The position numbers and the translations under genes were made by a program. The notes below the pieces were generated by a model. The model had not been told where the DNA came from and did not search any database. It saw only the letters and a program-made list of their open reading frames with translations. From M269 sp964640795 (lineage in GTDB: Bacteria; Pseudomonadota; Gammaproteobacteria; Enterobacterales; Alteromonadaceae), in NCBI GenBank assembly GCA_964640795.1, contig CAZXIN010000006.1:1-64000 (forward strand): a stretch of DNA of 64,000 nt. Reading direction: 5' to 3'. Numbering within the stretch: the stretch's first letter is position 1; each line of letters begins with the position of its first letter. This document shows positions 28,169 through 37,808 of the stretch, one piece after another.

Positions 28169-29092
28169 ATGACTCAGCGCACAATTCGCATAGCTACTAG
28201 AAAAAGCGATCTGGCTTTATGGCAAGCTCATTACGTCAAAAGTTTATTGCTTAGCAAACACCCCCAATTGACAATAGAACTGGTCCCAATGAGCACACAG
28301 GGTGACAAAATATTGGACACGCCATTAGCTAAAATTGGTGGTAAGGGGTTGTTCATTAAAGAGTTAGAAGTTGCCATGCTCGAAGGCAATGCTGATATTG
28401 CTGTGCATTCAATGAAAGACGTACCCGTACAATTCCCCGAAGAGTTTACGTTAGCCACTATCTGTGAGCGTGAAGACCCTCGCGATGCCTTTGTTTCCAA
28501 TAAATATGCGTCTATCGATGCTTTACCTCAAGGTGCCAAAGTCGGGACATCAAGTCTAAGAAGACAGTGTCAACTGAAAGCAAACCGCCCTGATCTAGAC
28601 ATTGTCGATTTACGTGGCAACGTCAATACACGTTTAGCCAAATTAGATGATGGGCAATACGACGCTATTATTTTGGCCGCAGCTGGTCTTATTCGCTTAG
28701 ATATGCAAGACAGGATTACGGACTATATCTCCCCCGCAGACTCGTTGCCTGCTGTAGGTCAAGGAGCGGTTGGTATTGAGTGCCGAAAGGATGATCAAGA
28801 ATTGATTGCTCTTTTGCAGTCTATCGCCCATCAGGAAACAACTTTGCGGGTTCGGGCTGAGCGCGCCATGAACAACAAATTGCAGGGTGGTTGCCAAGTG
28901 CCTATTGCTGGATACGCAGAGCTGGTGGATGAGCAGATTAACATGAAAGGCTTAGTCGGTAGTTTGAATGGTGAAACGTTATTGGTAGCAAATAAAACGG
29001 GGCCTGTTGACGATCCAGAGTCTATAGGTATTGCCATTGCTGACGCGTTATTGAATCAAGGTGCTGCCGACATCTTAAATGCACTGCATTAA
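28169..29092 (+). CDS. hemC: Porphobilinogen deaminase (hydroxymethylbilane synthase)
   Basis: Polymerises four porphobilinogen units into hydroxymethylbilane in tetrapyrrole synthesis. The dipyrromethane cofactor attaches to Cys242 in LQGGCQVPIAGYAE. The conserved HSMKDVP, GTSSLRRQ and DLRGNVNTRL motifs are present. The length of 307 residues is normal. AAAGGA upstream supports the ATG. First gene of a hemC-hemD-hemX-hemY operon. Confidence 0.98.
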   Translation: MTQRTIRIATRKSDLALWQAHYVKSLLLSKHPQLTIELVPMSTQGDKILDTPLAKIGGKGLFIKELEVAMLEGNADIAVHSMKDVPVQFPEEFTLATICEREDPRDAFVSNKYASIDALPQGAKVGTSSLRRQCQLKANRPDLDIVDLRGNVNTRLAKLDDGQYDAIILAAAGLIRLDMQDRITDYISPADSLPAVGQGAVGIECRKDDQELIALLQSIAHQETTLRVRAERAMNNKLQGGCQVPIAGYAELVDEQINMKGLVGSLNGETLLVANKTGPVDDPESIGIAIADALLNQGAADILNALH

Positions 29093-29109
29093 TAAATAAC
29101 GACGCGCCT

Positions 29110-29829
29110 GTGCAGTCTGCTCTCATCATTCGTCCAGATGGCAAATGTCAGAAGACGGTGGAAGCCTTCTTAAAGCAAGGAATTAAAGCTTTTGGCTTAC
29201 CTCTGATTAGCGTGAAAGCAATTGAGCCTGTTTGTTATGACGTTAGACATCAGCTGACAAGTGCAAATGGGCCCGACATCGTAATTTTCACTAGTACTTA
29301 TGCTGCAAAGTTTGTTATTAAGGCAATGCAACAACAAGATTGGCCAGAAACAACTAACATCATTGCAATTGGCGAAGGCACAGCAAGCACCTTGATAACT
29401 GCTGGAATTACAGTTCGAACACCGGATGTTGCTTCTAGCGAAGGCTTGCTGAATATGAATGACTTGTTAGATGTGAGTGGCATGCATATAGCTATAATCA
29501 AAGGTGTTGGTGGAAGAACATTGTTAAAACAGCGTTTAAGCCAATTAGGTGCGAGTGTTACCAACTTTGATTGTTACGAAAGGCTTCCTAACCTAGCAGT
29601 GATAGAGCAATTAGGTCAAAATGAGGCAAAAGCAGAGTGCGTCGTTGCCACGAGTGGAGAACTTATCGAATTGGCTTTGATGCATTTAGATGATGCATGG
29701 CGCTTAAAAACGTGGGTTGTTGTTAGTGAGAGAACTGCAGAGATAGCTCGCGAGAAAGGTATTGAGGATGTGGTTGTTAGTCCATCGGCACGTAACGAGG
29801 ATCTCTACACGACTTGCCAAAAATTATGA
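29110..29829 (+). CDS. hemD: Uroporphyrinogen-III synthase
   Basis: Cyclises hydroxymethylbilane with inversion of ring D. The sequence is divergent, as is usual in this family, but the fold signature (IRPDGKCQKTVEAFLKQGIKAFGLPLI..., FTSTYAAKFV, AIGEGTASTL, IKGVGGRTLLKQRLSQLGA) and place after hemC make the call firm. It starts with GTG at 29110 and has no strong ribosome site, consistent with coupling to hemC 17 bases upstream. Confidence 0.93.
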   Translation: MQSALIIRPDGKCQKTVEAFLKQGIKAFGLPLISVKAIEPVCYDVRHQLTSANGPDIVIFTSTYAAKFVIKAMQQQDWPETTNIIAIGEGTASTLITAGITVRTPDVASSEGLLNMNDLLDVSGMHIAIIKGVGGRTLLKQRLSQLGASVTNFDCYERLPNLAVIEQLGQNEAKAECVVATSGELIELALMHLDDAWRLKTWVVVSERTAEIAREKGIEDVVVSPSARNEDLYTTCQKL

Positions 29830-29844
29830 ATATTGGAGTATTGC

Positions 29845-31098
29845 ATGACAGATAAGCCTGAAGCTGATATTTCTTCGGTGTCAAAAAAGTCAGATGATGT
29901 CAAAGATAAACAGCAACAAAAGCTTGATCAATTAAAAGAAGAAGTACAAGAGTCTGCGACAAAAAAAGCAACTTCTAGTACTTCTGTATCTGATGCCGTG
30001 GATACAACAGAGAAGAAGATCGCTACTCCCAAAGCACCTAAGAGCAAGAATCAAGTAACTCAACCTATCAAAACGAAAGCTTTATGGCTTGTGACGCTAT
30101 TCAACTTGTTGCTGATCCTGAGTTTGGCTGGTGGGGGCTATTGGTTTTGGCAACAAACAGAAAATCAAAAACATGCAACACAAACGAGTATTAATCAGCA
30201 ATTTCAAAGCCAGCAACAACAGCTTGATAGCGCGTTGGTTCAATCGCTTAAACAGCTGAACGACAATACCTCAGATGCTTTGAAACCCGTTTTTGACCAG
30301 CTTAATACGGTGTCGTTAAAAGCGGATGCAACGCAAGCGAGTATCAGTGAGATTTCAGGGCGACGTCCAAGCGACTGGTTACTTGCAGAGGCTGATTATT
30401 TAGTGCGTATGGCTGGTAGGAAGCTATGGTTGGAGAATGATACCCCAACAGCGGTGCTAATGTTACAAACCGCAGATCAGCGCCTAGCAGACATTAATGA
30501 TCCAAGTTTGATTCCGATAAGAGAGCTCATTGCTAGCGATATTGTCAACGTCCAGCAAGTTAACCAAGTTCCTATAACCGCTATTGCATTAAAGATAACC
30601 GGTTTGATTAAGAGTGTTGATAGCTTGCCTCTTGATATGGTGAATTTACCAGAGGCTGAGGACAGTGTGGTCAATGACGAATTAACCGACTCTGTCAGTG
30701 ATTGGCGTGCTAATTTGTATCGAAGCTGGCGTAAAATCGCTGATGACTTTGTCTCAGTCAGACGGCGAACAGACTCAATACAGCCGCTTATGTCAGCTCA
30801 GCAACAATGGCTAACACGAGAAAAACTAAAGCATTACCTACTGCAATCACAAACGGCGCTACTCAGTAACGATCAGGTGCTTTTTTCAGAGTTTCTGGGG
30901 TTAGCAGCTGATTCGATATCGTTATTCGACGAACAGAATTATCGAGTTAGTAGCATCAAGAGAGAATTAGATAGTTTGAAGCAAACCGATATTAAGCAAA
31001 ACTATCCATCGCGCTTAGAAGCACAACTCGTTCTAGAAGATGCTTTAAAAGCGAGGACTCGCGGTATTGTTCCTGCTCTACAGAGTAGTCCTTTATGA
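29845..31098 (+). CDS. hemX: HemX family membrane protein (uroporphyrinogen-III C-methyltransferase-like annotation)
   Basis: A 417-residue protein with a Lys/Ser/Thr-rich cytoplasmic tail (about 1-75), one membrane helix (about 80-100) and a long coiled-coil/helical periplasmic region. This matches HemX of the hemCDXY operon. Despite its common annotation it has no methyltransferase motif, and its role is unsettled. A TTG at 29833 is in frame, but ATG 29845 with GGAG six bases upstream is preferred. The stop overlaps the hemY start (ATGA). Confidence 0.92.
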   Translation: MTDKPEADISSVSKKSDDVKDKQQQKLDQLKEEVQESATKKATSSTSVSDAVDTTEKKIATPKAPKSKNQVTQPIKTKALWLVTLFNLLLILSLAGGGYWFWQQTENQKHATQTSINQQFQSQQQQLDSALVQSLKQLNDNTSDALKPVFDQLNTVSLKADATQASISEISGRRPSDWLLAEADYLVRMAGRKLWLENDTPTAVLMLQTADQRLADINDPSLIPIRELIASDIVNVQQVNQVPITAIALKITGLIKSVDSLPLDMVNLPEAEDSVVNDELTDSVSDWRANLYRSWRKIADDFVSVRRRTDSIQPLMSAQQQWLTREKLKHYLLQSQTALLSNDQVLFSEFLGLAADSISLFDEQNYRVSSIKRELDSLKQTDIKQNYPSRLEAQLVLEDALKARTRGIVPALQSSPL

Positions 31099-32255
31099 TT
31101 GCTCTATTGATTCTCTTAGCATTATTAGTCATAGGTCTGGTTGCAGGGCCCTATCTTATTGGGCAAAAGGGCTATGTGCTTATCGCACTTGATAACTGGA
31201 CGATTGAAATGAGCGTTGTCAGTCTCATGATTTTAATTCTCGGAGCTATTGTTTGTTTTCTCATTCTAGAATGGTTTTTTAAGAAAGTTTGGTATGCGTT
31301 CTCTGGTTCACAGAAATGGTTTAGTGGTTGGACAGACAGAAAACACAATAAAGCCTTTACTCAAGGTTTGGTCGCGTTGGATGAAGCCAATTATGCTGAA
31401 GCAGATAAGCAGCTATCGACTGTTGGCGATGGCAAGTTCGCCGGTGTCGAATTACTGGCAGCCGCACAAGCCGCTAATAATTTAGGTGACTCAGACAAAG
31501 CGGTGAGTTTGTGGGAAAAAGCACAAAATGAGAAGGCGAGTCGATTAGCGGCCACCATTCATCTTATTGAGCATCATATTAAACAACGGAACCCGAGCGA
31601 AGCTATTGCATTGATAAAACAACTTCCTGAAAAAGAACAGAAAAATCAGAGAGTGGTGACTTTATGGGTGCAAGCGTTAGCAAATAGCGGACAATGGCAA
31701 ACCCTCAAAGACAATTTGTCAGGCTGGAAAAAGCAGCTATCGAATGAAGATTATCAATACTGGATGAAGCAAACGGCTCAAGGTTTTTATGCGGAACTAG
31801 CCAGTCGTGAGGGCGCAAATCCACTAAAGCAGTATTGGCAGAGTTTACCTAGGAAAACGCGCAACGATCCAGCTCAACAATCGGCTTACATTGAGCAGCT
31901 TATTGGGCAAGGTATGTTTACTGACGCAGAAGAAAGTCTACTGGCCTTCCAATCCAAACAGCTTAACCCTTTATTAGTACCTTTATTTCGCCAGTTGCGT
32001 TTAACGAATCCTACAGCCAGCCTTAAACGGATTGAGGGGTGGTTGAAAAAAGACAGCGAAAATGCTGAGCTACTGTCTATCCTAGGACAAGTCGCGTTTA
32101 ATGCAAAAGACTGGGAATTAGCAGAAAAAGCGTTAGCCAAGGCTATTCGTCTGACATCAGATAACAAAGATATTCTGCTCTTGGCGCGCATAAAAGAACA
32201 ACAACAAGATCCGTCTGAAGCGCTTGCTTTATACAAACAAAGTTTGCAGATTTGA
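31095..32255 (+). CDS. hemY: HemY family inner-membrane TPR protein
   Basis: Two N-terminal membrane helices (about residues 1-18 and 38-60) followed by tetratricopeptide-like helices (about 90-380), as in proteobacterial HemY. This HemY is not the protoporphyrinogen oxidase of the same name in Bacillus. A heme-related role is inferred from the operon only. It overlaps hemX by four bases. Confidence 0.92.
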   Translation: MIALLILLALLVIGLVAGPYLIGQKGYVLIALDNWTIEMSVVSLMILILGAIVCFLILEWFFKKVWYAFSGSQKWFSGWTDRKHNKAFTQGLVALDEANYAEADKQLSTVGDGKFAGVELLAAAQAANNLGDSDKAVSLWEKAQNEKASRLAATIHLIEHHIKQRNPSEAIALIKQLPEKEQKNQRVVTLWVQALANSGQWQTLKDNLSGWKKQLSNEDYQYWMKQTAQGFYAELASREGANPLKQYWQSLPRKTRNDPAQQSAYIEQLIGQGMFTDAEESLLAFQSKQLNPLLVPLFRQLRLTNPTASLKRIEGWLKKDSENAELLSILGQVAFNAKDWELAEKALAKAIRLTSDNKDILLLARIKEQQQDPSEALALYKQSLQI

Positions 32256-32271
32256 TTCAAGGAATTTACTC

Positions 32272-33471
32272 ATGTCACAGCAATATGCTTTCATTTTTGA
32301 CATAAATGAACCGCAACAATTTGAAGCGATTTTTGGTCAAGAAGTAACAGAGCGAGCTTGGCAGGATATTCAGCAATCAACTTTTTCCGCAATTGGCAAG
32401 TTGCTCAGTCGGTACCAATTTACTCAGTTATTCCAATGCAAAGAAATAGGTCAATGTCATGGTTTTTTTGAACCAAAGAAGCAAGATGCTTTGTTGGATA
32501 TTGAAGAGCAAAAGCCGGTTATCATAGACAATGCGCGCAAACTTATACGAGAGGTTTTCATTGAACAACTAGGGTTGGCAACCGGTCGTAAGCTTTCGTT
32601 TAGTGTTGCTATTGCGACGTTACCGAGTACGTTCGCTAAAGAAAGCTTCAGCGAAGGAGCGTTTGACGCGATTAAATTAAGTGCTCTAGAAGACGTTAAA
32701 GCACTTCAGTTAAATGATCTTGATGACGATATGTCCCCCTATGCACCTATTAATCGAGCCCAGTTTGAGCAAGTCCTCATCAGTAAATCCATCCAAACGC
32801 ATTTCCAATCTATTGTTAGTTTACCTGCAGGCGATATTGTTGGTTACGAAGCTCTAACACGCGGACCTGAAGAGAGTGAAATCCAGCGAGCAGACTTATT
32901 GTTTAATAGTGCTGCCCATTTTGGTTTAACAGATCAGCTTGAACTCTTATGCATTGAGAAGGCGTTAGGCTGGGTGCCTCGTGTACCGGAACACTTATGG
33001 GTATCGTTGAATATTGGACCGAGCCTACTCATGAGTCAGCAATTCGAACAATTATTGAATCAAGCGAGTATAAAACCTATTTTGCCTCGATTGGTTTTTG
33101 AGTTGACGGAGCACCTACCTTTAGAGCACGCCGAAGAGATCAAAGAGCGTGTCTTGTCGTTGAAGCAACGAGGTATTCGCTTATCACTCGACGATACAGG
33201 CTGTGGCTTTTTTGACTTAGATACGGTCGAGCAACTCAGGCCTTCCATGGTTAAACTCTGTATTACTGTCATTAAGCGTATACAAGGTCGTGATCAAGTG
33301 GCAGAAGAAATTAAACAGACGAGGTTACGCATTGCTGAACTCGACGGTATCACACTAGGTGAAGGCGTCGAAACACAAGAACAACGAGATGTGCTGGAAT
33401 ATTGCGGTGTCAGTTTGGCTCAAGGGTATTTATTTGATCGCCCAGCTGAGGCGTCCACGCTCTTTCAGTAA
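32272..33471 (+). CDS. EAL domain protein, probable c-di-GMP phosphodiesterase
   Basis: A 399-residue protein with an N-terminal region of about 150 residues that may be a degenerate GGDEF-like or sensory domain, then an EAL domain (about 165-395). Catalytic positions look intact: Glu193 (YEALTRG), Asn247, Glu277 (FELTEH), Asp307 and Asp308 (LDDTG), Lys328 and Glu367 (GEGVE), so hydrolysis of c-di-GMP is plausible. The loop after the DDTG differs from the canonical DDFGTGYSS. AAGGAA precedes ATG 32272; an upstream in-frame ATG inside hemY is less likely. It follows hemY by 16 bases. Confidence 0.9.
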   Translation: MSQQYAFIFDINEPQQFEAIFGQEVTERAWQDIQQSTFSAIGKLLSRYQFTQLFQCKEIGQCHGFFEPKKQDALLDIEEQKPVIIDNARKLIREVFIEQLGLATGRKLSFSVAIATLPSTFAKESFSEGAFDAIKLSALEDVKALQLNDLDDDMSPYAPINRAQFEQVLISKSIQTHFQSIVSLPAGDIVGYEALTRGPEESEIQRADLLFNSAAHFGLTDQLELLCIEKALGWVPRVPEHLWVSLNIGPSLLMSQQFEQLLNQASIKPILPRLVFELTEHLPLEHAEEIKERVLSLKQRGIRLSLDDTGCGFFDLDTVEQLRPSMVKLCITVIKRIQGRDQVAEEIKQTRLRIAELDGITLGEGVETQEQRDVLEYCGVSLAQGYLFDRPAEASTLFQ

Positions 33472-33491
33472 TTGCCGGGTATCTATCATTC

Positions 33492-33989
33492 GTGAATACA
33501 ATCAAGAGCTTCCTTCCAATAAGTGATAGATCTGCGTCTATATTGATATTGGGTAGTATGCCTGGTGTAGCCTCCCTTAATGCACATCAGTATTACGCCC
33601 ATCCACGTAATGCATTTTGGCCAATTATGGCTAACATTTTTGATTTTGATGTTAACCTGACTTATGACGTTCGAATAGAAAAGCTCATCGCGTCAGGTGT
33701 CGCTGTTTGGGATGTTCTCAGTGAGTGTATTCGCCCCGGTAGCCTTGATAGCGATATCAAAGCAGGTTCGAGAATACCCAATGACTTCGCTACCTTTTTC
33801 AAAGAGCATTCAGATATTAAGGTCGTGGGTTTTAATGGCCAAGAGGCACAGAAGAGTTTTAAAAAATATGTTCTTCCTAAAGTAAATTGTGATGGTGTTT
33901 GTTTTGTGCAGCTCCCTTCAACGAGTCCCGCACATACCTTGCGTTTGGAAGAGAAAACGCAAATATGGCGAGACAAGTTATGCCAATAG
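33492..33989 (+). CDS. DNA-deoxyinosine/uracil glycosylase, UDG superfamily
   Basis: A 165-residue protein of the family 6 (hypoxanthine-DNA glycosylase) branch, judging by ILGSMPGVASLNAHQYYAHPRNAFWPIM near residues 20-45 and the late PSTSPAHT motif. It excises deaminated bases to start base-excision repair. The start is GTG 33492, with a weak ribosome site. The next in-frame ATG would remove conserved sequence, so the GTG is kept. Confidence 0.88.
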   Translation: MNTIKSFLPISDRSASILILGSMPGVASLNAHQYYAHPRNAFWPIMANIFDFDVNLTYDVRIEKLIASGVAVWDVLSECIRPGSLDSDIKAGSRIPNDFATFFKEHSDIKVVGFNGQEAQKSFKKYVLPKVNCDGVCFVQLPSTSPAHTLRLEEKTQIWRDKLCQ

Positions 33990-33994
33990 AGGGA

Positions 33995-35221
33995 TCACTG
34001 AGCGACGACTTTAATTTTTTCTCGTGAGTCAGACGAAAGTACAAAATCTATCTGCACTTCAGCACTAATAGTGTTACCCGTTGGGTTGTCATACTCCCAT
34101 TGACTTAAAGCAAGTTTTGCGTTGTGGTCAAATACCTTCTCTGGAACAGAACCGATAACCTTTACATTTGAGACACTGCCCTGAGGGTCGACATCAAAGC
34201 TCATAATAACCGCTCCTTCGATACCTTTTTCAGCTGCTTCTATCGGGTATTGTGGATTGACGCGCATAATGGGTTTGAGGTCACTTGATGTGTGTGAAAC
34301 TTTCGCATTTGCTAGCGTTAACATAGCACCTAATAACAAGATGCTAACGACAGCAGCTGAGCGCCCAACAAAGCTCGACGCATTGTTGCTCTTCAATTGT
34401 ACTAGACGTTCTTTAAGCATGGCTTTTTCTCCAAAGCTGAGTTGGTTCAAGGTAAAGATAGGTAGAGGGCTGCTGCTATTGAGCAGTGCCTTGGCATAGC
34501 GCAATCGTGTCTGCTTGCTCTCCCCTTGTAGTGCAATTTGATCGCAAGACAGTTCTTGTAGTAGACGGAACCTACGATAAGCTCTCCAGAAAATAGGGTT
34601 GAACCAAAAAACAGACAGTAAGGTCAGTGCTAACATATTCCATAAAATATCTCGGCGCTTAAGGTGCACTAGTTCGTGTTTCAATATAAGACTTTGCTGT
34701 TCTTGATCGAATAAGGTCGTGAAGTTGGATGGCAGGACTAAGGTTGGAAAGAGCAGTCCCTCAACATAAGGGCTACTGTTTTCTTGCGCGAAACGTAATT
34801 TTATCTTTGATTCTGTCAGGCCAAAATCAGAATTCAGATTGAATGGCGTTACCTCATCGCCACTTTTTCTGCTCTTTTTAGAAACTAAACTTACGCCTCT
34901 ACTGTGAAGGACAAACACATAACCCAATATAGCCACAAACCCTAACATCCATAGAATACTCAAGGTTTCGCTGAATGAGGAAGCGTGAGAAGCCAGCTCG
35001 CTGGCCTGCGTTTTAGCTGAGACAACAAAAGCTGGGACAGGACTTTTATGCAACCCTAACGAAAAATCAATAGTGCTGATACATAAGCTAAGCGGCACAA
35101 CAAGCCAGAGTAGATAATGATTGCTTGGCCCTATTTTTTTAGTTAACCATGATCCACTGACTATTAGCAGGCAGAGTATTGAGGTGATTAATAGCGTTTG
35201 CTCAACAAGCCAATTAATCAT
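33995..35221 (-). CDS. M56 (BlaR1-like) membrane metallopeptidase with C-terminal TonB domain
   Basis: A 408-residue protein with about three or four N-terminal membrane helices and a cytoplasmic M56 zinc peptidase motif HELVH (His182, Glu183, His186). After another membrane helix near 290 comes a TonB-type C-terminal domain (about 310-405, MRVNPQYPIEAAEKGIEGAVIMSFDVD). The beta-lactam-binding sensor of true BlaR1 is absent, so the signal is unknown. ATG 35221, with GGGAG upstream, overlaps the end of the BlaI gene by eight bases; an upstream TTG at 35242 is less likely. It probably cleaves the BlaI-like repressor on sensing an envelope signal. Confidence 0.9.
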   Translation of the reverse strand: MINWLVEQTLLITSILCLLIVSGSWLTKKIGPSNHYLLWLVVPLSLCISTIDFSLGLHKSPVPAFVVSAKTQASELASHASSFSETLSILWMLGFVAILGYVFVLHSRGVSLVSKKSRKSGDEVTPFNLNSDFGLTESKIKLRFAQENSSPYVEGLLFPTLVLPSNFTTLFDQEQQSLILKHELVHLKRRDILWNMLALTLLSVFWFNPIFWRAYRRFRLLQELSCDQIALQGESKQTRLRYAKALLNSSSPLPIFTLNQLSFGEKAMLKERLVQLKSNNASSFVGRSAAVVSILLLGAMLTLANAKVSHTSSDLKPIMRVNPQYPIEAAEKGIEGAVIMSFDVDPQGSVSNVKVIGSVPEKVFDHNAKLALSQWEYDNPTGNTISAEVQIDFVLSSDSREKIKVVAQ

Positions 35222-35588
35222 TTTCTTGCTCCCATTGATCAATAAGTTGCTTCAGCTCCTGAATGTCTTCTTTCTTTAGCTTATTTTGCTGAGCAAACAT
35301 GGCAATCAATGGGGAAACTTTTCCTTTGAAAAAGCCACCAATAAGGCTGTTACTCTGCTGAAGTTGATAGTCATGTTGGCTGACAAGCGGGTAGTAGAGG
35401 TATTTCCTTCCTTCCTTTTGAAAAGCAATGGCTTGTTTCTTTACTAGACGGCCAATGAGCGTCTTAACGGTTTTTTCATGCCAATCTCCATGCTCATTCA
35501 GGCGCTCGACTATCTCGCTGGACGTTATTGGATTGCTTTGCCAAATGGCTTCTAAGACTTTGAGTTCTGTTTTACTGATGTCAGTCAT
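35214..35588 (-). CDS. BlaI/MecI family transcriptional repressor
   Basis: A 124-residue winged-helix repressor (KTELKVLEAIWQSNPITSSEIVERLNEHGDWHEKTVKTLIGRLVKKQAIAF) of the BlaI/MecI/CopY family. It is followed, with an eight-base overlap, by an M56 peptidase, the usual two-part system in which the peptidase triggers loss of the repressor. No beta-lactamase gene is nearby, so the regulated target is unknown. Confidence 0.93.
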   Translation of the reverse strand: MTDISKTELKVLEAIWQSNPITSSEIVERLNEHGDWHEKTVKTLIGRLVKKQAIAFQKEGRKYLYYPLVSQHDYQLQQSNSLIGGFFKGKVSPLIAMFAQQNKLKKEDIQELKQLIDQWEQEND

Positions 35589-35715
35589 TTGGATGCTCCT
35601 ACCTCTTTATTTTTAAAGATTACATGTGTAATTATTGAAAGTAAAGAGGTAGAGAGAAAGAGACACACAAAGTCATGCTAATTTGCATAAGTGTTGTGGT
35701 TGCCCTCCACTAAGT

Positions 35716-37362
35716 TTAGGTTAACGAAAAGTAATCGGCACGCTGTTTGAGTGTCTTTGCCAAGGTATTGAGTTCATTAGCTGATTCTTGGTTCTGGTTT
35801 AGGAAGCGGTTAGCTGCATTAGCCATTTCATCTGCCGTTATAGAAGCTTCAGCTATTTGGTTGGCCGCATAGTCGATAGCTTCAATTTGGCTTGTAGATG
35901 CTTTCACAACTTGCCCTACTTTGCCTCTTGAGCTATTCGCTTGATGCTCAATGTCTTGCAGTAGTTGTGAAGAGTTAACGGTCAATTCTAATCCCTTCTT
36001 TATTTGCGGAAGGCTGCTTTCCATTGTTTGCATCGTAGCGCCTGTTTCCTTTTGCACTTCTGACAGCATGACTTCTATTTCGGACGTAGCCTCTCCTGTT
36101 CGTGCAGCTAAGCTGCGCACCTCATCTGCCACTACAGCAAAACCGCGGCCTGTTTCACCGGCTCTTGCCGCTTCTATAGCAGCATTCAGTGCCAGCAAAT
36201 TCGTTTGATCAGAGATCTCACTGATCACGTGAGTAATCCCACCAATGTCCCGAGTTCTTTCCTCCAGCTTTTGAATTTTTTCGACCGCTGCTGAAACCAC
36301 TGATAAGACCTGCCTAATTTCGGATTCTGTTGCCTTCAATTCACTGTTTCCTCGCACAGATGAATTCAAGGTGTCTCCAGAGTTTTGCTCGGTTTCTGCC
36401 AGTAACGCAGAAACATCATTGTTTATCATTTTAACGTCGTCTAATTTATTCGTCGCGTTATCAACTAACTGTCGCTGTTTAGTTGTAAAGTTGACTAGCT
36501 CAGTGGATCCCTTTGATGTGGTCTCCGTTTGCAAATTTATGCGGCTTGAGGCTTCGTTAATCCCTGCAATAGTCGTTCGAAGTTGATTTTGCATCTTTTC
36601 TAAGCTGCCAAGAACACTACATTCGTTGTGATGGGTGAAATTCTGACTCAAGTCGCCGTCAGCCATTTTGCCAAGTATGCGGACGATGTCATGTGGCTCA
36701 CCGCCAAGTGATCGACTAAGACTAATCACAACGATGATTACAATCAGTAGGCCAGATATGACAGATATTGACGTTGCCGTATACATTATGCCGGAAAAAG
36801 CGTGACTCCTTTCTCTGACTAAAGTTGTCTCTACAACATTCTTGGCTTCTTGTAAGTCAATGAATTGGTTGATGACTGTTAACCACTCAGTGAAAGCAGG
36901 TCGTGCTTGAGTGAGAAGTAACTGATTAGCAGCTTGCATGTTGCCTTGGCGCTGCAGCCCAATAATTTGTTCAACTAAGGGTAGCGTCTTCTTCTCGACA
37001 CTTTTTATTTTGCTTAAGATGTGTCTTTCTTCGTTACTCGCACCTCCTGCCATAATGTTATCTAGTGGGCCAGAAGAATCTTCATAAAATTGCTCAAGTT
37101 CTCTTATGTCATTGATTACTCCTTGCACATTCTCAGGATTATCAAATAAGACAACATCACGAATTGCGATGGCCCTATCATGAACACTGCCTCTAAAGTT
37201 AATGGCATAACGTTGCTTCACGCTGTTGCCTTCATTGATAACGCGCATCTTTTCATCAATAAAGGCAACGTTTCTGGCACCGACTAAAGTGATGGTTATC
37301 ATCATTAAGAGAATGAAGCCGAAGCCTAGGAACAACCTTAGCTTGATTGAAAGTTTATTCAT
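35716..37362 (-). CDS. Methyl-accepting chemotaxis protein
   Basis: A 548-residue chemoreceptor. It has a membrane helix (about 8-30), a periplasmic four-helix-bundle-type ligand domain (about 35-185), a second membrane helix (about 190-215), a HAMP-like linker, and a cytoplasmic signalling domain. The highly conserved hairpin tip is ISDQTNLLALNAAIEAARAGE. No CheB/CheR pentapeptide is seen at the C-terminus. The ligand is unknown. Confidence 0.95.
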   Translation of the reverse strand: MNKLSIKLRLFLGFGFILLMMITITLVGARNVAFIDEKMRVINEGNSVKQRYAINFRGSVHDRAIAIRDVVLFDNPENVQGVINDIRELEQFYEDSSGPLDNIMAGGASNEERHILSKIKSVEKKTLPLVEQIIGLQRQGNMQAANQLLLTQARPAFTEWLTVINQFIDLQEAKNVVETTLVRERSHAFSGIMYTATSISVISGLLIVIIVVISLSRSLGGEPHDIVRILGKMADGDLSQNFTHHNECSVLGSLEKMQNQLRTTIAGINEASSRINLQTETTSKGSTELVNFTTKQRQLVDNATNKLDDVKMINNDVSALLAETEQNSGDTLNSSVRGNSELKATESEIRQVLSVVSAAVEKIQKLEERTRDIGGITHVISEISDQTNLLALNAAIEAARAGETGRGFAVVADEVRSLAARTGEATSEIEVMLSEVQKETGATMQTMESSLPQIKKGLELTVNSSQLLQDIEHQANSSRGKVGQVVKASTSQIEAIDYAANQIAEASITADEMANAANRFLNQNQESANELNTLAKTLKQRADYFSLT

Positions 37363-37808
37363 TGGTAACGCTACTCGTTTTTATAGTTAATATTATAAGT
37401 ATAATCGTTATAAATTATAGATCCAACTAATCGCTGTACATATAAGAAACCTAATCAATTTAATCTGTTTTTTCGATTAATACTTGTCATAGGTAAGATA
37501 TTTCAACCATCCTGATGTATTCATTGTGTCACCTAGCTGCTCATGACTCAGGTGTCGACTTCGACCTTCATAACGGTTCATCGTGTTGCCCTAATCGGAT
37601 ACGGTCTGTATTTACAATTCCCATTTCTAGGTGATTGTAGGTTGATGATCGATAAAATTTATACTGATTGCAGGTGCTATTATCTGGAAGGGCAGGTTAC
37701 TTATTATTATTCAATTGAGCTGAACAAACTCATCAAAATTGCCATCTTATTATCGGAATATCATGTATGTAGAATAATGACAAATGAAATTGTTTATGGG
37801 AGAGGATA
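37363..37808. other. Intergenic region, no supported feature
   Basis: AT-rich near the chemoreceptor start. It should carry the divergent promoters of the chemoreceptor and the pirin gene. An 88-codon frame (37543-37809) ends across the pirin start as TAATG, but it has no ribosome site and an implausible composition, so it is not called. Confidence 0.5.
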
